Assembly (NCBI GenBank): GCA_001632425.1
Contig: KV425555.1
Location: 206,795-270,794, forward strand
DNA: 64,000 nt
DNA from: Neolentinus lepideus HHB14362 ss-1
Taxonomy: Eukaryota > Basidiomycota > Agaricomycetes > Gloeophyllales > Gloeophyllaceae
Reading direction: 5' to 3'
Positions 11,701-23,438 of the stretch are shown one piece after another. A program made the translations under genes and the position numbers. How positions within the stretch are numbered: position 1 is the first letter of the stretch; each line of letters begins with the position of its first letter. The notes beneath the pieces were generated by a model. It had not been told where the DNA came from. It was given only the letters and a program-made list of their open reading frames with translations, and ran no database searches.

Positions 11701-11981
11701 TTTTGCGCTTCAAATTCCGAACGCTGGGCGTCGCTGGCTCCGACTTGGTCCGGGTGGATTGGGACTGTGATATTATTTATTCGTCAAAACCAAGTATACG
11801 ATTGATTCCGTTTGAAGCTACGCACAAGTGGCATGTCATCATCATCGCTGGTCATGGGCGAGGACCCTCTGGCGCCGTTCGAGGCCCCATTGCCGTTGAC
11901 AACATGATGGTTCCCGTTCTTCGCAGGGGTTGAAACCAGGGGACGGTCATCGTCCGATGTAGTGCCGGAAACACTTGACAT
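8709..11981 (-). CDS. TOP1: DNA topoisomerase I (type IB)
   Basis: This nuclear enzyme relaxes supercoils by transient cleavage of one strand through a 3'-phosphotyrosine. The active-site block reads [16 protein letters not shown], with Tyr as nucleophile; it is assembled across an intron whose acceptor lies near 8950. Upstream are the core segments [27 protein letters not shown], the [16 protein letters not shown] region and a long charged linker (roughly 9030-9370) typical of the coiled-coil domain. The N-terminus, from an ATG at 11981 through exons 11981-11826 and 11764 onward, is Lys/Glu/Ser-rich with repeated SDDD acidic blocks and KRK basic clusters, as expected of the nuclear-targeting domain. 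The product ends in DEDWKF with TGA at 8709-8711. It is divergent from a complex I subunit gene. Confidence 0.95.
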
Positions 11982-12292
11982 GGGCAAGAGGAGTCTTCAA
12001 CCCAGTGACGAGAAACACTGCAGACGTTGTGGGGACCGATGTGGGAACGGCAAGAGGAGGTCGAAGGCTGGTCCGAGCGTGTCACGACTATAAGTAGTGA
12101 TTGCGCTGTTGGCAAGTCTGATGGAACCTGCCCTAAACTAGTCACGCCACCTGCACCTCTCCTGTGCCGACGGCCACATCCGGTTCTGTACGCTACCAGC
12201 ATCCTACTACCGCCAGGTGCGTTGTCGGGCTCGCTACACTTGCTAATTGTTGGAGGACTGACTTGGCGAACGTTTCCAGGGAACACTTACAT
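11982..12292. promoter_or_regulatory. Bidirectional promoter region TOP1 / complex I subunit
   Basis: The 311 nt between the two divergent ATGs must hold both promoters. On the plus side a good donor (gtgcgt at 12217) and a pyrimidine-rich acceptor (ttccag ending 12279) define a likely intron, 12217-12279, in the 5' UTR of the complex I gene. Confidence 0.5.
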
Positions 12293-12493
12293 ATGGCACC
12301 CCCTTCCCTATTTCGAGACCCGTGGGCCAAACGGGAGGCCTGGCGCAAGCACCCTGTATTCAGTAACCGCGCAATGTTCGGAAGCATGTTCCCTGGGTTC
12401 GGTATTGCAGTTGCGGCCTTTTCAGCATACGTTGCTTGGGAGAAGTTATTTAGCACTGCAAATGCACACGATGACCACCATGGTCACCACTAG
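12293..12493 (+). CDS. NADH:ubiquinone oxidoreductase B12-type subunit (NDUFB3 family)
   Basis: The 66-residue product begins MAPPSLFRDPWAKREAW, followed by a single hydrophobic segment (PGFGIAVAAFSAYVAW) and a His-rich tail HDDHHGHH. The DPWA-REAWR motif plus one transmembrane helix is diagnostic for the B12/NDUFB3 accessory subunit in the membrane arm of mitochondrial complex I. It has no cleavable presequence, as usual for this subunit. I start at the ATG at 12293-12295 because no in-frame ATG lies upstream; an intron probably interrupts the 5' UTR. The gene converges with the terpene cyclase gene. Confidence 0.85.
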   Translation: MAPPSLFRDPWAKREAWRKHPVFSNRAMFGSMFPGFGIAVAAFSAYVAWEKLFSTANAHDDHHGHH

Positions 12494-13141
12494 AACTCTT
12501 ACCCTGAGGCAACCATGTCGTACGTCCGAAATCGCCTAGGCCTCATCGCATAACCAGAATATCTTCCAGGTATCGACTTCTGAGTACCTGACCGCACAGC
12601 ATTGATGGCGTCGGTCATATATGATGCCGACGCTTTGTTTGCATGTCAGACACGTTGCTGTCAATGAAATACCAGCGTATTGTATTCCTATTTGAGGGAA
12701 AGCCGTTGTTATTGAATACTGGGCCAGGATGGTATAGAACACGCCACTCCTGCCTTCTGTACCGTCCCTGACAAGAGCCGTCTCGGGGTTCTAACGAGTG
12801 TCAATTCAAACAATTGATTGCGGATAAAAATCATGACATTCCTTGAAATCAAAAGCGCTAACGTTGGAAACTATTCTACTACTCCTATACACAGTTAGAC
12901 TACCGGAGAACAAGGTCAAAGCTACCGATCATCTTGATTGTACTTCAATCCTACTACGATAAACTAAATACAGCAAAGCACGAGCGATTACTAGCAGCTA
13001 CAGTGGTGTAAATTGGGATTCGAATGATAGCAGATAAGATGAATGCGCGACATTAAGCCGCCCACAATAAAAATGTCATAAAAAGGGCGTGCCAAGATGT
13101 CGTGAAACCGACCAGCGGGCATAAACAGTCGACCGGCCTCC
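12494..13141. other. Intergenic, convergent 3' ends
   Basis: This stretch separates the complex I subunit gene and the terpene cyclase gene. It is AT-richer than the flanking exons and holds no supported coding exon, RNA gene or repeat. Confidence 0.6.
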
Positions 13142-14907
13142 TCAGAAGTTGGTCTTCAGTGCGTGACTTCGTATGATACTGTGGGAGAGCCAGGACATGA
13201 AGCGGCGACGGACTAGTGACAACCGTGATGAACTGCGCTTGACGTGGCGAGGCGTGCCCTCGGGGAGCTTGACGGGCGTCGCCGTCCGAGAGGGTGCATC
13301 CGAAGGTATCTCCTCCATAGCTTTGATTGCCGTCATCGCGAACGCCGTCGCCAGACCGCGGTTACCGATGTTAACGTCCGACGACCCGTACTTGTAGATC
13401 CAGCCCATCTCCCAACCGCCATCCTCGCATTGGAGCGGTAAGAGGGACCGCATATCGACATCGTCTCGGATGCCAACTGCTGCGCAGGTGAGAATGCGCA
13501 TAGCGAGAGCCAGCGCATCCCCCTCGACTCCGATCCGCTCCTGCACCCGCTCCCTCAAGAGGTCGTAGAAGAAATCGCGAAGCTCAGGGTCGTTGGCTTT
13601 CCGCAGGAGCCGACTGAGGAAGTATAGGAAGCACTCGGCGGAGGCATAATATCGCGTCCCCTCGAGGTAGGCACGGTTGAGCAGGACCTCCCGCACCCAT
13701 GAAAGTGTCCCTTGGAGCTGCGACGATCGGTTGTGTGTGTAAAAGAGACTAAGCACGTTCACGCAGACAACCGGGTCGAATCGAGGCCGGTTATGATCGA
13801 AATACGTCTATGAAAAGATAATGTCAATGACCGTATAATTCGTGAAAGAGAAATACAAACCATCACGATGCCATCGGGGTTGACATATTCGAGCATTTCA
13901 TCCATAACGGATTGGACAGCATCTTCGTCCGTCTCGAATGTCGTTAAACCTAGGGATGTCGTGTCCAAATCTTCGGGAAACTCTTCCGTCGTCAGGACAG
14001 GCTCGCCTTTATGAGAACCATGAGTAAAGAAGGTTCCGGCCAGCTATGGGAGGTACAACTCACTAGCAAAGAAATTCCAGTGACGAGGTGCTTGTTCAGG
14101 AAGATTAACGAGACTCCTGTAAATATGGTTGGTTAATAAAGCATCAAGGCTATTCTTTATGATAGTGGCTTACCTATCTTGAGTGACGTCCATGATCAGC
14201 AGCTGAGCGAATGTTTCAGGCACCATGACTCCCGTGTTCGTGAAGGAATCCAAATGGCCTGCATTTGACTCCAGGAAGCTCCGACCCCTCTGAACGGGAT
14301 CGCCGATAAGATTACGAAGGGCCCTCATCACCTTCTTTTGATTATCGAAGACGAGACCGTGCATGCCGAGCGATCGGGCGACGAGGACATTCTCGAGCTT
14401 GTCGTCGATGTAAACGGTGGAGTAAGGGTCAAGAGCAGCGCCGTCGACGACGTATCTGTAGAAACCAAGGTTCGGCTTGCGCTGGCCTGCATCCGACGAC
14501 TTGTAGACATCGTCGAAGACAGACCAGTCCGTGGGCTTGGTACGAAGGAAAGCGTAGTCGGGTTTGGAGATGTTAGACATGGCCAATATACGAAGTTGTC
14601 CACTCGACTCGGACTTGAGTTGCCGGAGGAGGGCGATCATGTCGTCATTAGATGTGAGGCTGTCTCGGGCTTCGTCCATAGCACGCTCTATTTCCACCGG
14701 GTCGTAGGCAGGAAAGTCCTGAGATAATTGGTGATAGCATTCGTCCTGAGTATAGAGTCCACGTTCGTAGAGCCGCCATGTTGGCGATGTCATCATCGCT
14801 TTCAGGGTCCTAGCTGGGATGCTGGTCTTGGTGCTGGAGGACCAAGTGAAGAGCACGTCGCCGATGTCGCATAAGAGGGTAGTGAATCTGCGATAGGGTG
14901 CGACCAT
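13142..14907 (-). CDS. HAD-fused class II terpene cyclase (drimane synthase type)
   Basis: Four exons (14907-14174, 14116-14064, 14006-13861, 13807-13142) join in frame to 532 residues. The N-terminal half is a HAD-superfamily phosphatase fold: LLCDIGDVLFTW carries the nucleophile-type Asp pair and YIDDKLENV the acidic motif. The C-terminal half is a terpene cyclase beta-type domain with DLDTTSLGLTT, the DxDTT motif that protonates the substrate in class II cyclases, plus CEDGGWE and GWIYKYGSSDVNIGNRGL. This domain order is known from fungal AstC and the Antrodia drimane synthases, which cyclise farnesyl diphosphate to drimanyl diphosphate and dephosphorylate it. Activity here is inferred. 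No P450, transferase or transporter gene is adjacent, so it does not sit in a recognisable cluster. Both catalytic motifs look intact. Confidence 0.85.
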
Positions 14908-15798
14908 GACTGCGTGGGTAGCGAAGAGCTCGGGGCGGGGATGCGTCAGGCATGGTTGTTCTGAGGAGATTAAATATCTTGGGAGATGGAGTCGAAATAA
15001 GCAGGAGGGTGCTAAGAGGCTTGGGACAGAGGAAATTCGGTAGTACAGATCTTCTCCATTTACGTACAGATATTCTTGCCTGGAGGCACACTAAAGAAGG
15101 CTGGCGCGGTCCGGGAGAACATGGCAGGAGAAGAAGTGATTCTTGACACGGGGACGACCGAAGACACAGCAAACAGCCAGACCACGAGCCGAGTAGGTCC
15201 ATCTAGCGGGAGAACTGAGCACGCAGCTCGCTAACACGGAATGCAAAACTAACATGCAAAGATGGGCATGATACACTGCACCAGGCAAAGCTCGGCTGCT
15301 TGACTAGGGGTTTACGAGCCAGGAGACATGAGGCAGGGACACATCCAACTCGGGATCTGCCTCGACAAACAAGTCCGGGCCCGAACGTACACTTTGTGCC
15401 TGCGACAGGGCTCGACATCCTCTGCTTCGGCCTCTCTGCCTGACGACCGTAACAAGTGTTTATTAAATTCATTTGCGAGCATTCACGACGCACGCATAGC
15501 GACTTTCCGATCGCCGGCCACCGCTTGATCGCCGGTGCATCCATGGCCCAAGTGGCAACCACCTGGGAACCCATGTCGACCCATGCCACACTCTGCTCTC
15601 TGCCCCTCAGACAAACCCGCCGCAGAGAAATATTACTTTGATGCCAATATTGTCGTCTACACTACATCGCAGATCGCTGCCAGGCAGCCACCGTCGGCCA
15701 TCGGGTCTCTAAACACGCCCAGTGCTCTCGACTGCATTTGATCTATTATAGTATAGTTCACTCTAATCCAAGCACACCTTCTCAACAAATTAGGAAAA
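14908..15798. other. Intergenic, divergent promoters
   Basis: This 891-nt stretch lies between divergent start codons. Open frames here have no family resemblance and no splice logic. An AT-rich run (tattatagtatag, about 15744-15756) lies some 45 nt before the next ATG and may be its core promoter. Confidence 0.5.
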
Positions 15799-16249
15799 AT
15801 GAGCGACAGTCTAGGACACCCTCATGACCCGCCCCCCTGGGCTCCAGCTTCCTCAATCGCGCACAAGACGCTCTGGACATGGATCTACGTGCATGGAAGT
15901 ATGGGCCGCAACATCCCTGCCGGCGACGCGACGTCCGTCCCTTTTTACGGTCTATACAGTCTTCTCAAGTAAATAGTCGCCAGCGCTTGTTCGATGGGAC
16001 TTCACATACTTTATTCTCGAGCGCTGCGCAGGAACGTGTTATTGACTTTATCTCTGCAGATACACTGCCCCATTCGACGCGACGCTGAAGGGCGCTGAAG
16101 CTTCGAATGGTCTCACCCCCATCGCTATCGGCAAGTGTTGCCGTCCAAATAGCGTTCTTGACTTGACATCGTGTTCTTCGTGATTGGACATAAGGACGTC
16201 TGGACAGCAAGCTAGCACATCTGACGGAATTATCATAGCGCGAATCTAA
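15799..16249 (+). CDS. Small protein of unknown function
   Basis: Three exons (15799-15968, 16060-16134, 16195-16249) with good donors and acceptors join to 300 nt, giving 99 residues. The product starts MSDSLGHPHDPPPWAP, carries an aromatic stretch KTLWTWIYVHGSMG and a central PFYGLYSLLKYTAPFD, and ends in a hydrophilic tail. I do not recognise the family. There is no signal peptide and no clear membrane helix. Support comes from the ATG context after an A-rich leader, the consistent splice phases and the even total length. It could also be the intact 5' part of a longer decayed gene, since the last exon is less convincing. Confidence 0.4.
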
Positions 16250-18269
16250 GGCAGTATCGGTCATTATCTCCAGTACATCTATTCCCAAATAGTCATGAAC
16301 TCATTTTTTTGTTGTTCCGGTTTATTGTCTCCAGGGCATAGCCCTATGTTAGACTTTACATGACATGTACATACAGCTCGTTTCCTTCAACATGACAAAC
16401 AAAAATCTGTGTAACATTCGCTCATGAACTCATACCTTCATCGCTCCCGTGATACAGTGCTAATTATGCAATTCAACCCACGAACAGAAGCTGTTTCATG
16501 GTGAAAGCTTTCCATGGAAATCCCGGAATGTAGCGGATCTGATGTGCGGTATCTTAAACCTATCAATGATGAGAGTATCATGATTCTTACACCTCTCTCA
16601 CAGCAACGCTCCGCTCCTTGGCCGCCTCGGACTAGAGGGACCATGGCCGTGCGGGATTATCGTGGCTCCGTTACCGGTGGAGGTATGACCATGAAAATTT
16701 CAGACACCAACGGTTTCAGCCACGAGTATTCCCGAATAAATTTTAGACTCGACTTTCCAGGAAATGAAAAGGGTCGCATGGAGCGGGCCCACACCAGCAA
16801 ATTCCCTTGGCCGTTTCATGTCCAGATAGAAGCAAGATTAGTTGCCGACAGACGGACCAAAAAGCCACGATGCAGTCGAAGGACCTACAAACTGTAGATA
16901 GCCTTGATCAAGAATGAATTGCCGTCAGTGGAGGGTCCCTGACCCAATAGAATGCTCCAAACCTCTTGGTGATGCCTTCTGGTCTCGTGGGCCTACGCCA
17001 CCGAGCTATTGAAGACGTAAATGAGCGAGATAGTCCAAAGGGGACCAGGGAGAGGACTGCGGGCAGCAGAGCGCGCCATCGGATAGCCCGACGTACCCGA
17101 TCTTTCCAGCGGCAGGAAGACATGATGAGGCGATAGCGGGACGGCCCTTCCTTCATCAGGCTAGAGGAATCGGACACGGAGGCATACCTCACTGGGCGCA
17201 TGGAGGCGCGTTAAGCTGTTTCAGCACATTGACAGAGGGAGCTAAAATTGAGGCTAAATTATCAGAAGTACACACAAAGAACACTGAATTTCACAGAACT
17301 CACAGCCGAGGGACACTAATAGTAAGACTGCATGGGCAGCCACACGCGGTGCACGGCCAGTGTGTCAGTGTGGGTCGGCGATAGTTTCGCTAGGTCCATC
17401 CGAGGGGATCGGGTAGAGATTATCGCCCGAATAACGACAATCCAAGTAAGTTCAGCCCAGGCCACACGGACTTCTTTGACAATCGATGTTTGAGGTCCGG
17501 CGATTTTTTGGCCACGAACCAGATTTGTAGATGGATCACAGGTGATAAGAACCATTCTGTACCGAAAATCATCACAGGCAGGACCTGCAGATGATGTCAT
17601 GAACCGCGCTATAGCGTAACAGCGTAAGTTAGTTTGCAAGGCGACGGTAAGCCCACAAAACGTAAAACACCAATCATGCGTGGCCGGCCATGGCTGCAAC
17701 ATGCCCACTATTTGACGGCATCCACCGGCAACCCTACTGTACCGAGGCTACTACGTATACCGCCATTTCCCGGCGGTTTTCGTGTCTTATCAGCGACAAG
17801 AAGCCAATCCATTATGCTTTCTATTGGACCATCCAATGTAAATCACTATGAGCTGCGCCCATTTCCTCAGTTTACGTTGTCGCCATGGGGAAATTTTGAA
17901 AACCAGGGCGCCCCAGAAAACAAGAGACTCCCGGGTAACAGACCTGCCGGTTTTCCCTTTACACTTGTACACCGGTGTCAAATCGAAACAGCTAGGAAAG
18001 TCGCAATCCTTCCGCAATCTCAGACAGAAGATAAGATACCCGGAAAGCGTTGATTATCACGGGGTTGGGTCAATCCCGGACAGTTTCCCGGAATCCAGGA
18101 ATCACATCGGGGAGGTGGCAAATACTTGAGTATAGCGAGCAAGGACACTGCCCTACCGATTCAAATCCCCCGCTCCAGAGTCCAGACGCGAGATAAAGTC
18201 AAGCCGAACAGTGCTGAATAAATTAGCAGACCGAGTCACCAAGATGGGCGAGTACTCACTTGCCTAATC
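16250..18269. other. Gene-poor stretch with no assignable feature
   Basis: About 2 kb without a recognisable gene. Open frames exist (for example 16514-16897 on plus, starting with ATG) but show no known domain, and several overlap one another on both strands. I see no terminal repeats, no tRNA and no transposon protein. Confidence 0.5.
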
Positions 18270-19771
18270 CTACCGAGCAAGAAACTCGGATATCATGGTA
18301 TTGCGCTTGCGGGCTCGGAACGCCGCGGGGTCTTTCGGGCGTTTTGCGTCTCTAGCGATTTTGACCAGCGTTATCTGTGGTGAAGAGCCGCTGTTCGATG
18401 TATCCCAGGTTTTCTTGCTGCTGAGACCCGAATGAACGCCGTCTTCGAGCACGCCAACAAGCATAGTAGCGGACATGAGATGGCTAACATTACTAGATTT
18501 CCACTCGGGCGTCGGGTAAAGTCTCAGTAATCGAGATGACGGGAAGTGTAGGGTCCGTCAAACAGTGAAGTGCTGAGAATATGTTCCTTCTGTCCTCACA
18601 AGGAACAGGCGAGACGTCAGGAAGTCATTCGGATTTGCGGCGCATTGTACTGAGTCGTGTTAGAGAATGCCCCTCTTCTCGCAAAGTAAAAGTAGACATC
18701 GCCAGGGCAACCATGCTTGAAGATTACGAGGTGCTGGACCGTCGGTCCATTATTCCCTCCATAGTGTTCAATAGTCCCGAGGGATAACGTATAAATGCAA
18801 GCCTTAAGGCAAAAATCGCAGATTCTTCCGCAACTGCTCGCAGCATTCAATATTCTGGAATGAAAGGATGAGAACCACAACGATCGAGACCAAGTTCTCT
18901 AGAATGAACTATATCAAAAGATGACTGACGTATGGACAGTATCAACTATTAACTCAGCGGCGTCGTGCTGGTCAGCATCCTCCAAAGGCGGAGTGTTGTC
19001 CAGATGGTTCTCTACACACGGTTCCTGCACCGGCTGCAGGGGCTAGTGATCCGGATTGCGATCAAGCAGGTCGAGCTTCTCAGCTTCTCAGACCAGCAGC
19101 CCGAAGCCATGCGAAAATCCGATCCACTTCCATCCCGCCTGGTCTACTTCATTTCCGCTCGTGCAATAACTGCAGTCTGGCAAGAAGGGATCTTTGGTGT
19201 ACGTAGTTTGCTGGAATAACTATCTCTTGGTCATCATGACGCTTGAGTTTACGTCCACTGGCTGCTTCCAAAGCGCGTGGGCTTGCATGAGGTGTTCGAC
19301 GAGCCAGCTGATTCGGAATTTCTTGAAGAAGCTAGAGTCATGGGTCCGGCCGTACACTTGGTGTCGCCTGGTTGGGAAAAAGAGTCGGCTTTTCGTCGGC
19401 GATGTGGCAGTTCGAACTTCGAAGAGTACGGTGATACCGGACTCCGCTCTACATATTATCAAGTAGCCACAAGTCGATGGGTTTACAGTTTACAACGCAG
19501 CTGTCAGTTATGCTGGAGAGAGTAATGAACAAGCAGTGAGTGTCAAGCTGACTTTGGTGTTCTGTTGGATGTGACCAAGTGAGAGACGGTCTGAAATGCA
19601 ATCATCGGGGTCGGTGTCTCCTCATGCACGTAGGCGATTCAGTAAAGTCTGTGGTGGGCCGGTAGGTTCTTCACTACTGAGAACAAGTACCTGCCAATCC
19701 AGATATTTCTCTAGGAGTGATGCTATCTCATTCGACGGTGCAACGAAGCGGGTGCGCATGCCATAGTCCAT
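18270..19771 (-). CDS. Unresolved multi-exon gene, function unknown
   Basis: Several minus-strand segments look coding (G/C at third codon positions, splice-like borders), but the exon chain is not settled. A possible start is the ATG at 19771, with an exon to 19691 that ends MDYGMRTRF...LDWQ at a gtactt donor. Later coherent pieces include SFFKKFRISWLVEHLMQAH (about 19220-19462), a piece ending GWKWIGFSHGFGLL, a piece reading LTDPTLPVISITETLPDARV, and a basic C-terminus RKRNTMISEFLAR stopping at 18270-18272. In several places two different frames are open, so the product given here is only a guess at extent and strand. I recognise no family. It would be divergent from the PH-domain gene, 132 nt away. 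Confidence 0.3.
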
Positions 19772-19903
19772 GCTTGCGGTCCCTATGCCGCCGTGGGCAC
19801 TTGATGGTCTCAATCCTAATATTGGCAAAGTCAGCCAACGAGACGAGAACGTTTCTTCATCGTCACTTCTCAGGGCGTGCTGGTCCTCACTGACGGTGTC
19901 AGG

Positions 19904-22900
19904 ATGCCTGATCCTACGGATTCACCGAGCATATATTCGCTGTATTCTCGTCCTATGACGAGGAACACCTCCTCTGTGGAATCTGATTATCTGACTACCC
20001 CATCCGCAGAAAGCCCACTCAGGTCCGCATCAGAGGGTCACTCACCGCTCGATAGCGAGCCAGCCAAGCCTCATGGTCTAGGACTTCAACACGTATTGCC
20101 TACGGTCGTCGAGACAAGGGATGAACTGGAATCCGGCGAGGAGGTCGTGTCAAACTCTCCGCAATATTGGCAGCGGCAGCAGGAGGAAGGGGCCCCTTTG
20201 CACCCTCGGAAATCCACCAAAGAACTCGTTAGGCGGTTCGAGTCTATGACTTCTGAGACGGACACTCGCTCTCGCAGGAGCTGTGATCCAGTGTCCAATA
20301 CAGTCTCCAGATCTGTTCAAGACAAGGTCTTGCCAAAGCTACCGCCACCCGCCCTTCAGAGCAGAGACGGCAAGTCTCGTTCTCCTCTGCGCCAGTCCTT
20401 CCGCAACTTGATATCTGTCTTCAAGAAGAGCAAGTCCATCAGCAGGGATAAAGTCGAGCTCGGCGGGTCTTTTCTTCTCCAGTATCCTGGTGTTCGTCAA
20501 GAGCGGTCATATTCCAGCGCTCCAGGCAGACCGATCATGCCGTATTCTACGACCATGGCCAACTCGATGTCGACCTGCCCTTCACAACTGATGACAGGCT
20601 CTGTACTTTACCTTTCTCGCCCATCTACCGATTCCCGATCAAGGCGCCTTCTCGCTGTATGGTCATCATGCACGGCGACTCTTTTCCCCGCTCACATTAC
20701 CCTTACGTCCTTTACTGCTCAAAACAATCCGTTATCACGTACAGTCTCTCTGGTCGGTTGCACAGACGTTCGTTCTATCAATCTCAACGAATTAGAAGAA
20801 AGCGACAGATCTATGTTGCCTAGCGGGAGCGTAGTGAATGACGGGACGAGGGAACCTAGGGTTTTTGAACTCTCATTTGACGGCAGCCGTAAGGAAATAT
20901 TTGCTTCTCCCTCCGTCAAGGAACGGGCTGCGTGGGTCAGTGCTATCTGGTACGTGAACGTTGTATTGGTGGAATTCGGGATTTTAACCCTACGCTAGGG
21001 ATGCGATCCTCAATACTCAAGATCAGAAGTCCGCCCGCCTGGATCTTTCGAACGGCAGATCTCGATCTGCTGAGTATTCTTCACCCTATGCCTCGGAGTC
21101 GCACATCATTCCGCTGCAAGGGGCCCTCGACACGGAACTCCAGGGGCTCTCACGAGCCCCGTCACTTGACCGATCTCTACCTCCTACACCTGTCTGTATG
21201 ACTCCTATTGACCGCGTTTGCGTGTCCTCCCGTAATCTCCAGTTAGATAACCAATCGAAGGACTCCACGATTCGGCCCTCTCGGATTCAATTGTCTGCTC
21301 CGGATCGCACACGTCCGGCCAGTCCATCCATTCGGAACCTGGACAGGCGGTCGATGGTTACGAAGAGACTTGCGCAACTCGAAGGTATCAACCCTGAATC
21401 TGGAACTCCACCAGCTCAACTTCGATTTAATGACATAAAGAGACCGGTTACTCGGGGTATCATTTGTACCCAGCCAGGGTGGGAAAGTCGAAGTGCAGGA
21501 TCAACGGCGGACAGGCCATTGGTGGAGCAGGTTGATCCAGCACTGACGTCCTGGACCGATGTCGAAGCTCGCATGTCGTGCGCACCATCCGTGGGTGAAG
21601 ACCGTGTCGTTATCACGCGAAGTAGGGATGATGCGCTCCCTGGACTGCTAAAGGGACCCCACCCAAATAGTCTGAGCCAACTCTCCGGCGCAGATAGCGG
21701 TGCACACCGATTCAATGCTGGGTCGATGAGCGAAGTCAAGGAAATGCTCCAAGCGATACTTCGTGAGCTTCGGGGAACACAAGAGGGAGCGACTATCAGG
21801 GGAGAGTCACGATTATATGAGATACGCTCTACACTCGAGGAGTTCACAAATCAGTTGCGGAGGTATTTCGAAGAAAGCATGAAACAGAATATGGATCAGC
21901 TCACGGTGCAGTCTTCGGCTGTCGTAGAGAGTGTCGACGGGCTGCACACCGATGTGAAAAGTGGGTGGATTCGAGTCCTCGAGGGCCTCGACCAACTCCA
22001 GAGATATGGCTGCGAGGGGAACAGCGCCTTAGAAGAGAAGATGCAGCTGCAGGCTGAGGGCACCACCGCTGCTGTTACCAAACTCAATAGCAAGATCGAT
22101 GACTTCCTACTCGCGAACCGGTCAGCTGTAGTCACGGTCGACCGTTGTGGTCCTGAGAGTAGGACTGAAGTCTCCCCCGCACCTGAGTCCTCCCTGAAGG
22201 AGGTAGCGGAGGTAAGCTCGATATTTGCCTCCACGTAACACACCTACGATGACGCACTTCCCCTTAGTGTTTAAGATTACTACGAGAAGGCAATGCGAAC
22301 CAGGCTGTTTACCTCGATAATCAAGCAGACGGCGTACGCTACCTTAATGAACTGAACTCGGTACGCAAAACTGGTCACCGTCGAGTTCGGTACCTTATGA
22401 GTTGTTCCAGTGGCTTGAGACGTTCGTGAACCATGGGGTCTCTCAGATACAGACTGTCATGGAAGACGTCAAAGCATTACGCACTGACCTGAGCCGCTCC
22501 GTTGATGCAGGGTCGCGGCAAAGTTTGGGCGAAGTAGGTTCTATCCAGCGGCTCTTGCAAGAAAGTCAGTCGCAACAGAGAGAAAATGCTCGATTGCTTT
22601 CCTCTGTGCAATTAGCCTTACAGGATCTTCGGGAGGCAGCTTCTTCTACGAACGCATCCAGTGAGTTTGCGATAGCAAAGATATAATCTATCTAATCGGA
22701 AGCTGACCCTGCATACTCAAGGTCTTGCAGCTCTGCTCGAGCAACAGCGCGTACAGCAGGAACGCCTGATTCAAACCTTGGCAGACGGTTCGATCCGTCC
22801 TTCCTCCCGTGATTCACAACAGAACGATTCAACCTCGTACTATAGGGCTATCTCAGGATATACGAGGCCAACGGCTTAAGTTCGTAGAAGCCATGAAAGA

Positions 22901-23275
22901 AGCTACCACGATCAATGTTCAATGTAAGCCAAAGCCCATTCCTTAATCAATTAACTAACTCCTGGTATTCTAGCGCATGTGTCCCAATTCAGAAATGAAT
23001 TGACGAAAGAAGTTCTGAGGATGACCCAGACAGAAGCAGCCAGCCAATATCGAGCAAAGCATACGTACAACGATTTTAGAAAGCCGGCTGTCCAGGTACA
23101 CGGCGACATTGTTGTCTCACTGAAGTTCACACTGACATGCCTTCAACTTTAGTCCATCGAGCAACTCGATCATAGCCAGCGAAGCTTTGTTCCATCGGTG
23201 GGTTCTAGGTCCTCCTTCGGGCTATCCGACGGTGGGCCTCGACCTATACCATCGCACTACGTTCGACGGTGGTAA
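19904..23275 (+). CDS. PH-domain protein with C-terminal coiled coils
   Basis: The gene starts at ATG 19904 and ends with TAA at 23273-23275. Exons 19904-20949, 20999-22211, 22268-22360, 22411-22660, 22722-22808 and 22846 onward join in frame; two more exons follow (SHVSQFRNELT... and SIEQLDHSQ...). The product is about 1,050 residues. Residues 1-230 are Ser/Pro-rich and probably disordered. Residues about 230-355 read as a pleckstrin homology domain: TGSVLYLSR at the start, EPRVFELSFDGS, then the closing helix RAAWVSAIWDAI with its invariant Trp. After another disordered stretch come helical, Gln/Glu/Arg-rich segments (EVKEMLQAILRELRG, then QSQQRENARLLSSVQLALQD) likely to form coiled coils. 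PH domains bind phosphoinositides or proteins at membranes; the role of this basidiomycete-type protein is unknown to me. It converges with the AlkB-like gene. Confidence 0.75.
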
Positions 23276-23438
23276 GGAAGGAATACGTCCATAGCATGTG
23301 AAGATTCAGTACGTCAGTCTCGACATGATTTGATTTCGTGTGTAAGTATATCATAATCGCAGCTACTGTCTCGGTCTGGACGAGGTATCGGTAGCCATTT
23401 GAATGAAGAAGATATTGCATAGTGAATACGAGTGAAAG

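Noticed and set aside
11006..11770. 254-codon plus-strand frame
   Set aside because: It is the complement of the repetitive charged N-terminus of topoisomerase I and resembles no protein.
13142..16249. A terpene biosynthetic gene cluster
   Set aside because: No P450, acyl or methyl transferase, dehydrogenase, transporter or regulator is recognisable next to the cyclase; the neighbours are housekeeping or unknown.
18150..18180. tRNA-like B box (gattcaaatccccc)
   Set aside because: The flanking bases do not form a T stem, and no A box or acceptor pairing was found.
18965..19525. Plus-strand frames that look protein-like
   Set aside because: They lie opposite minus-strand segments with better splice logic; high third-position G/C on one strand often opens frames on the other.
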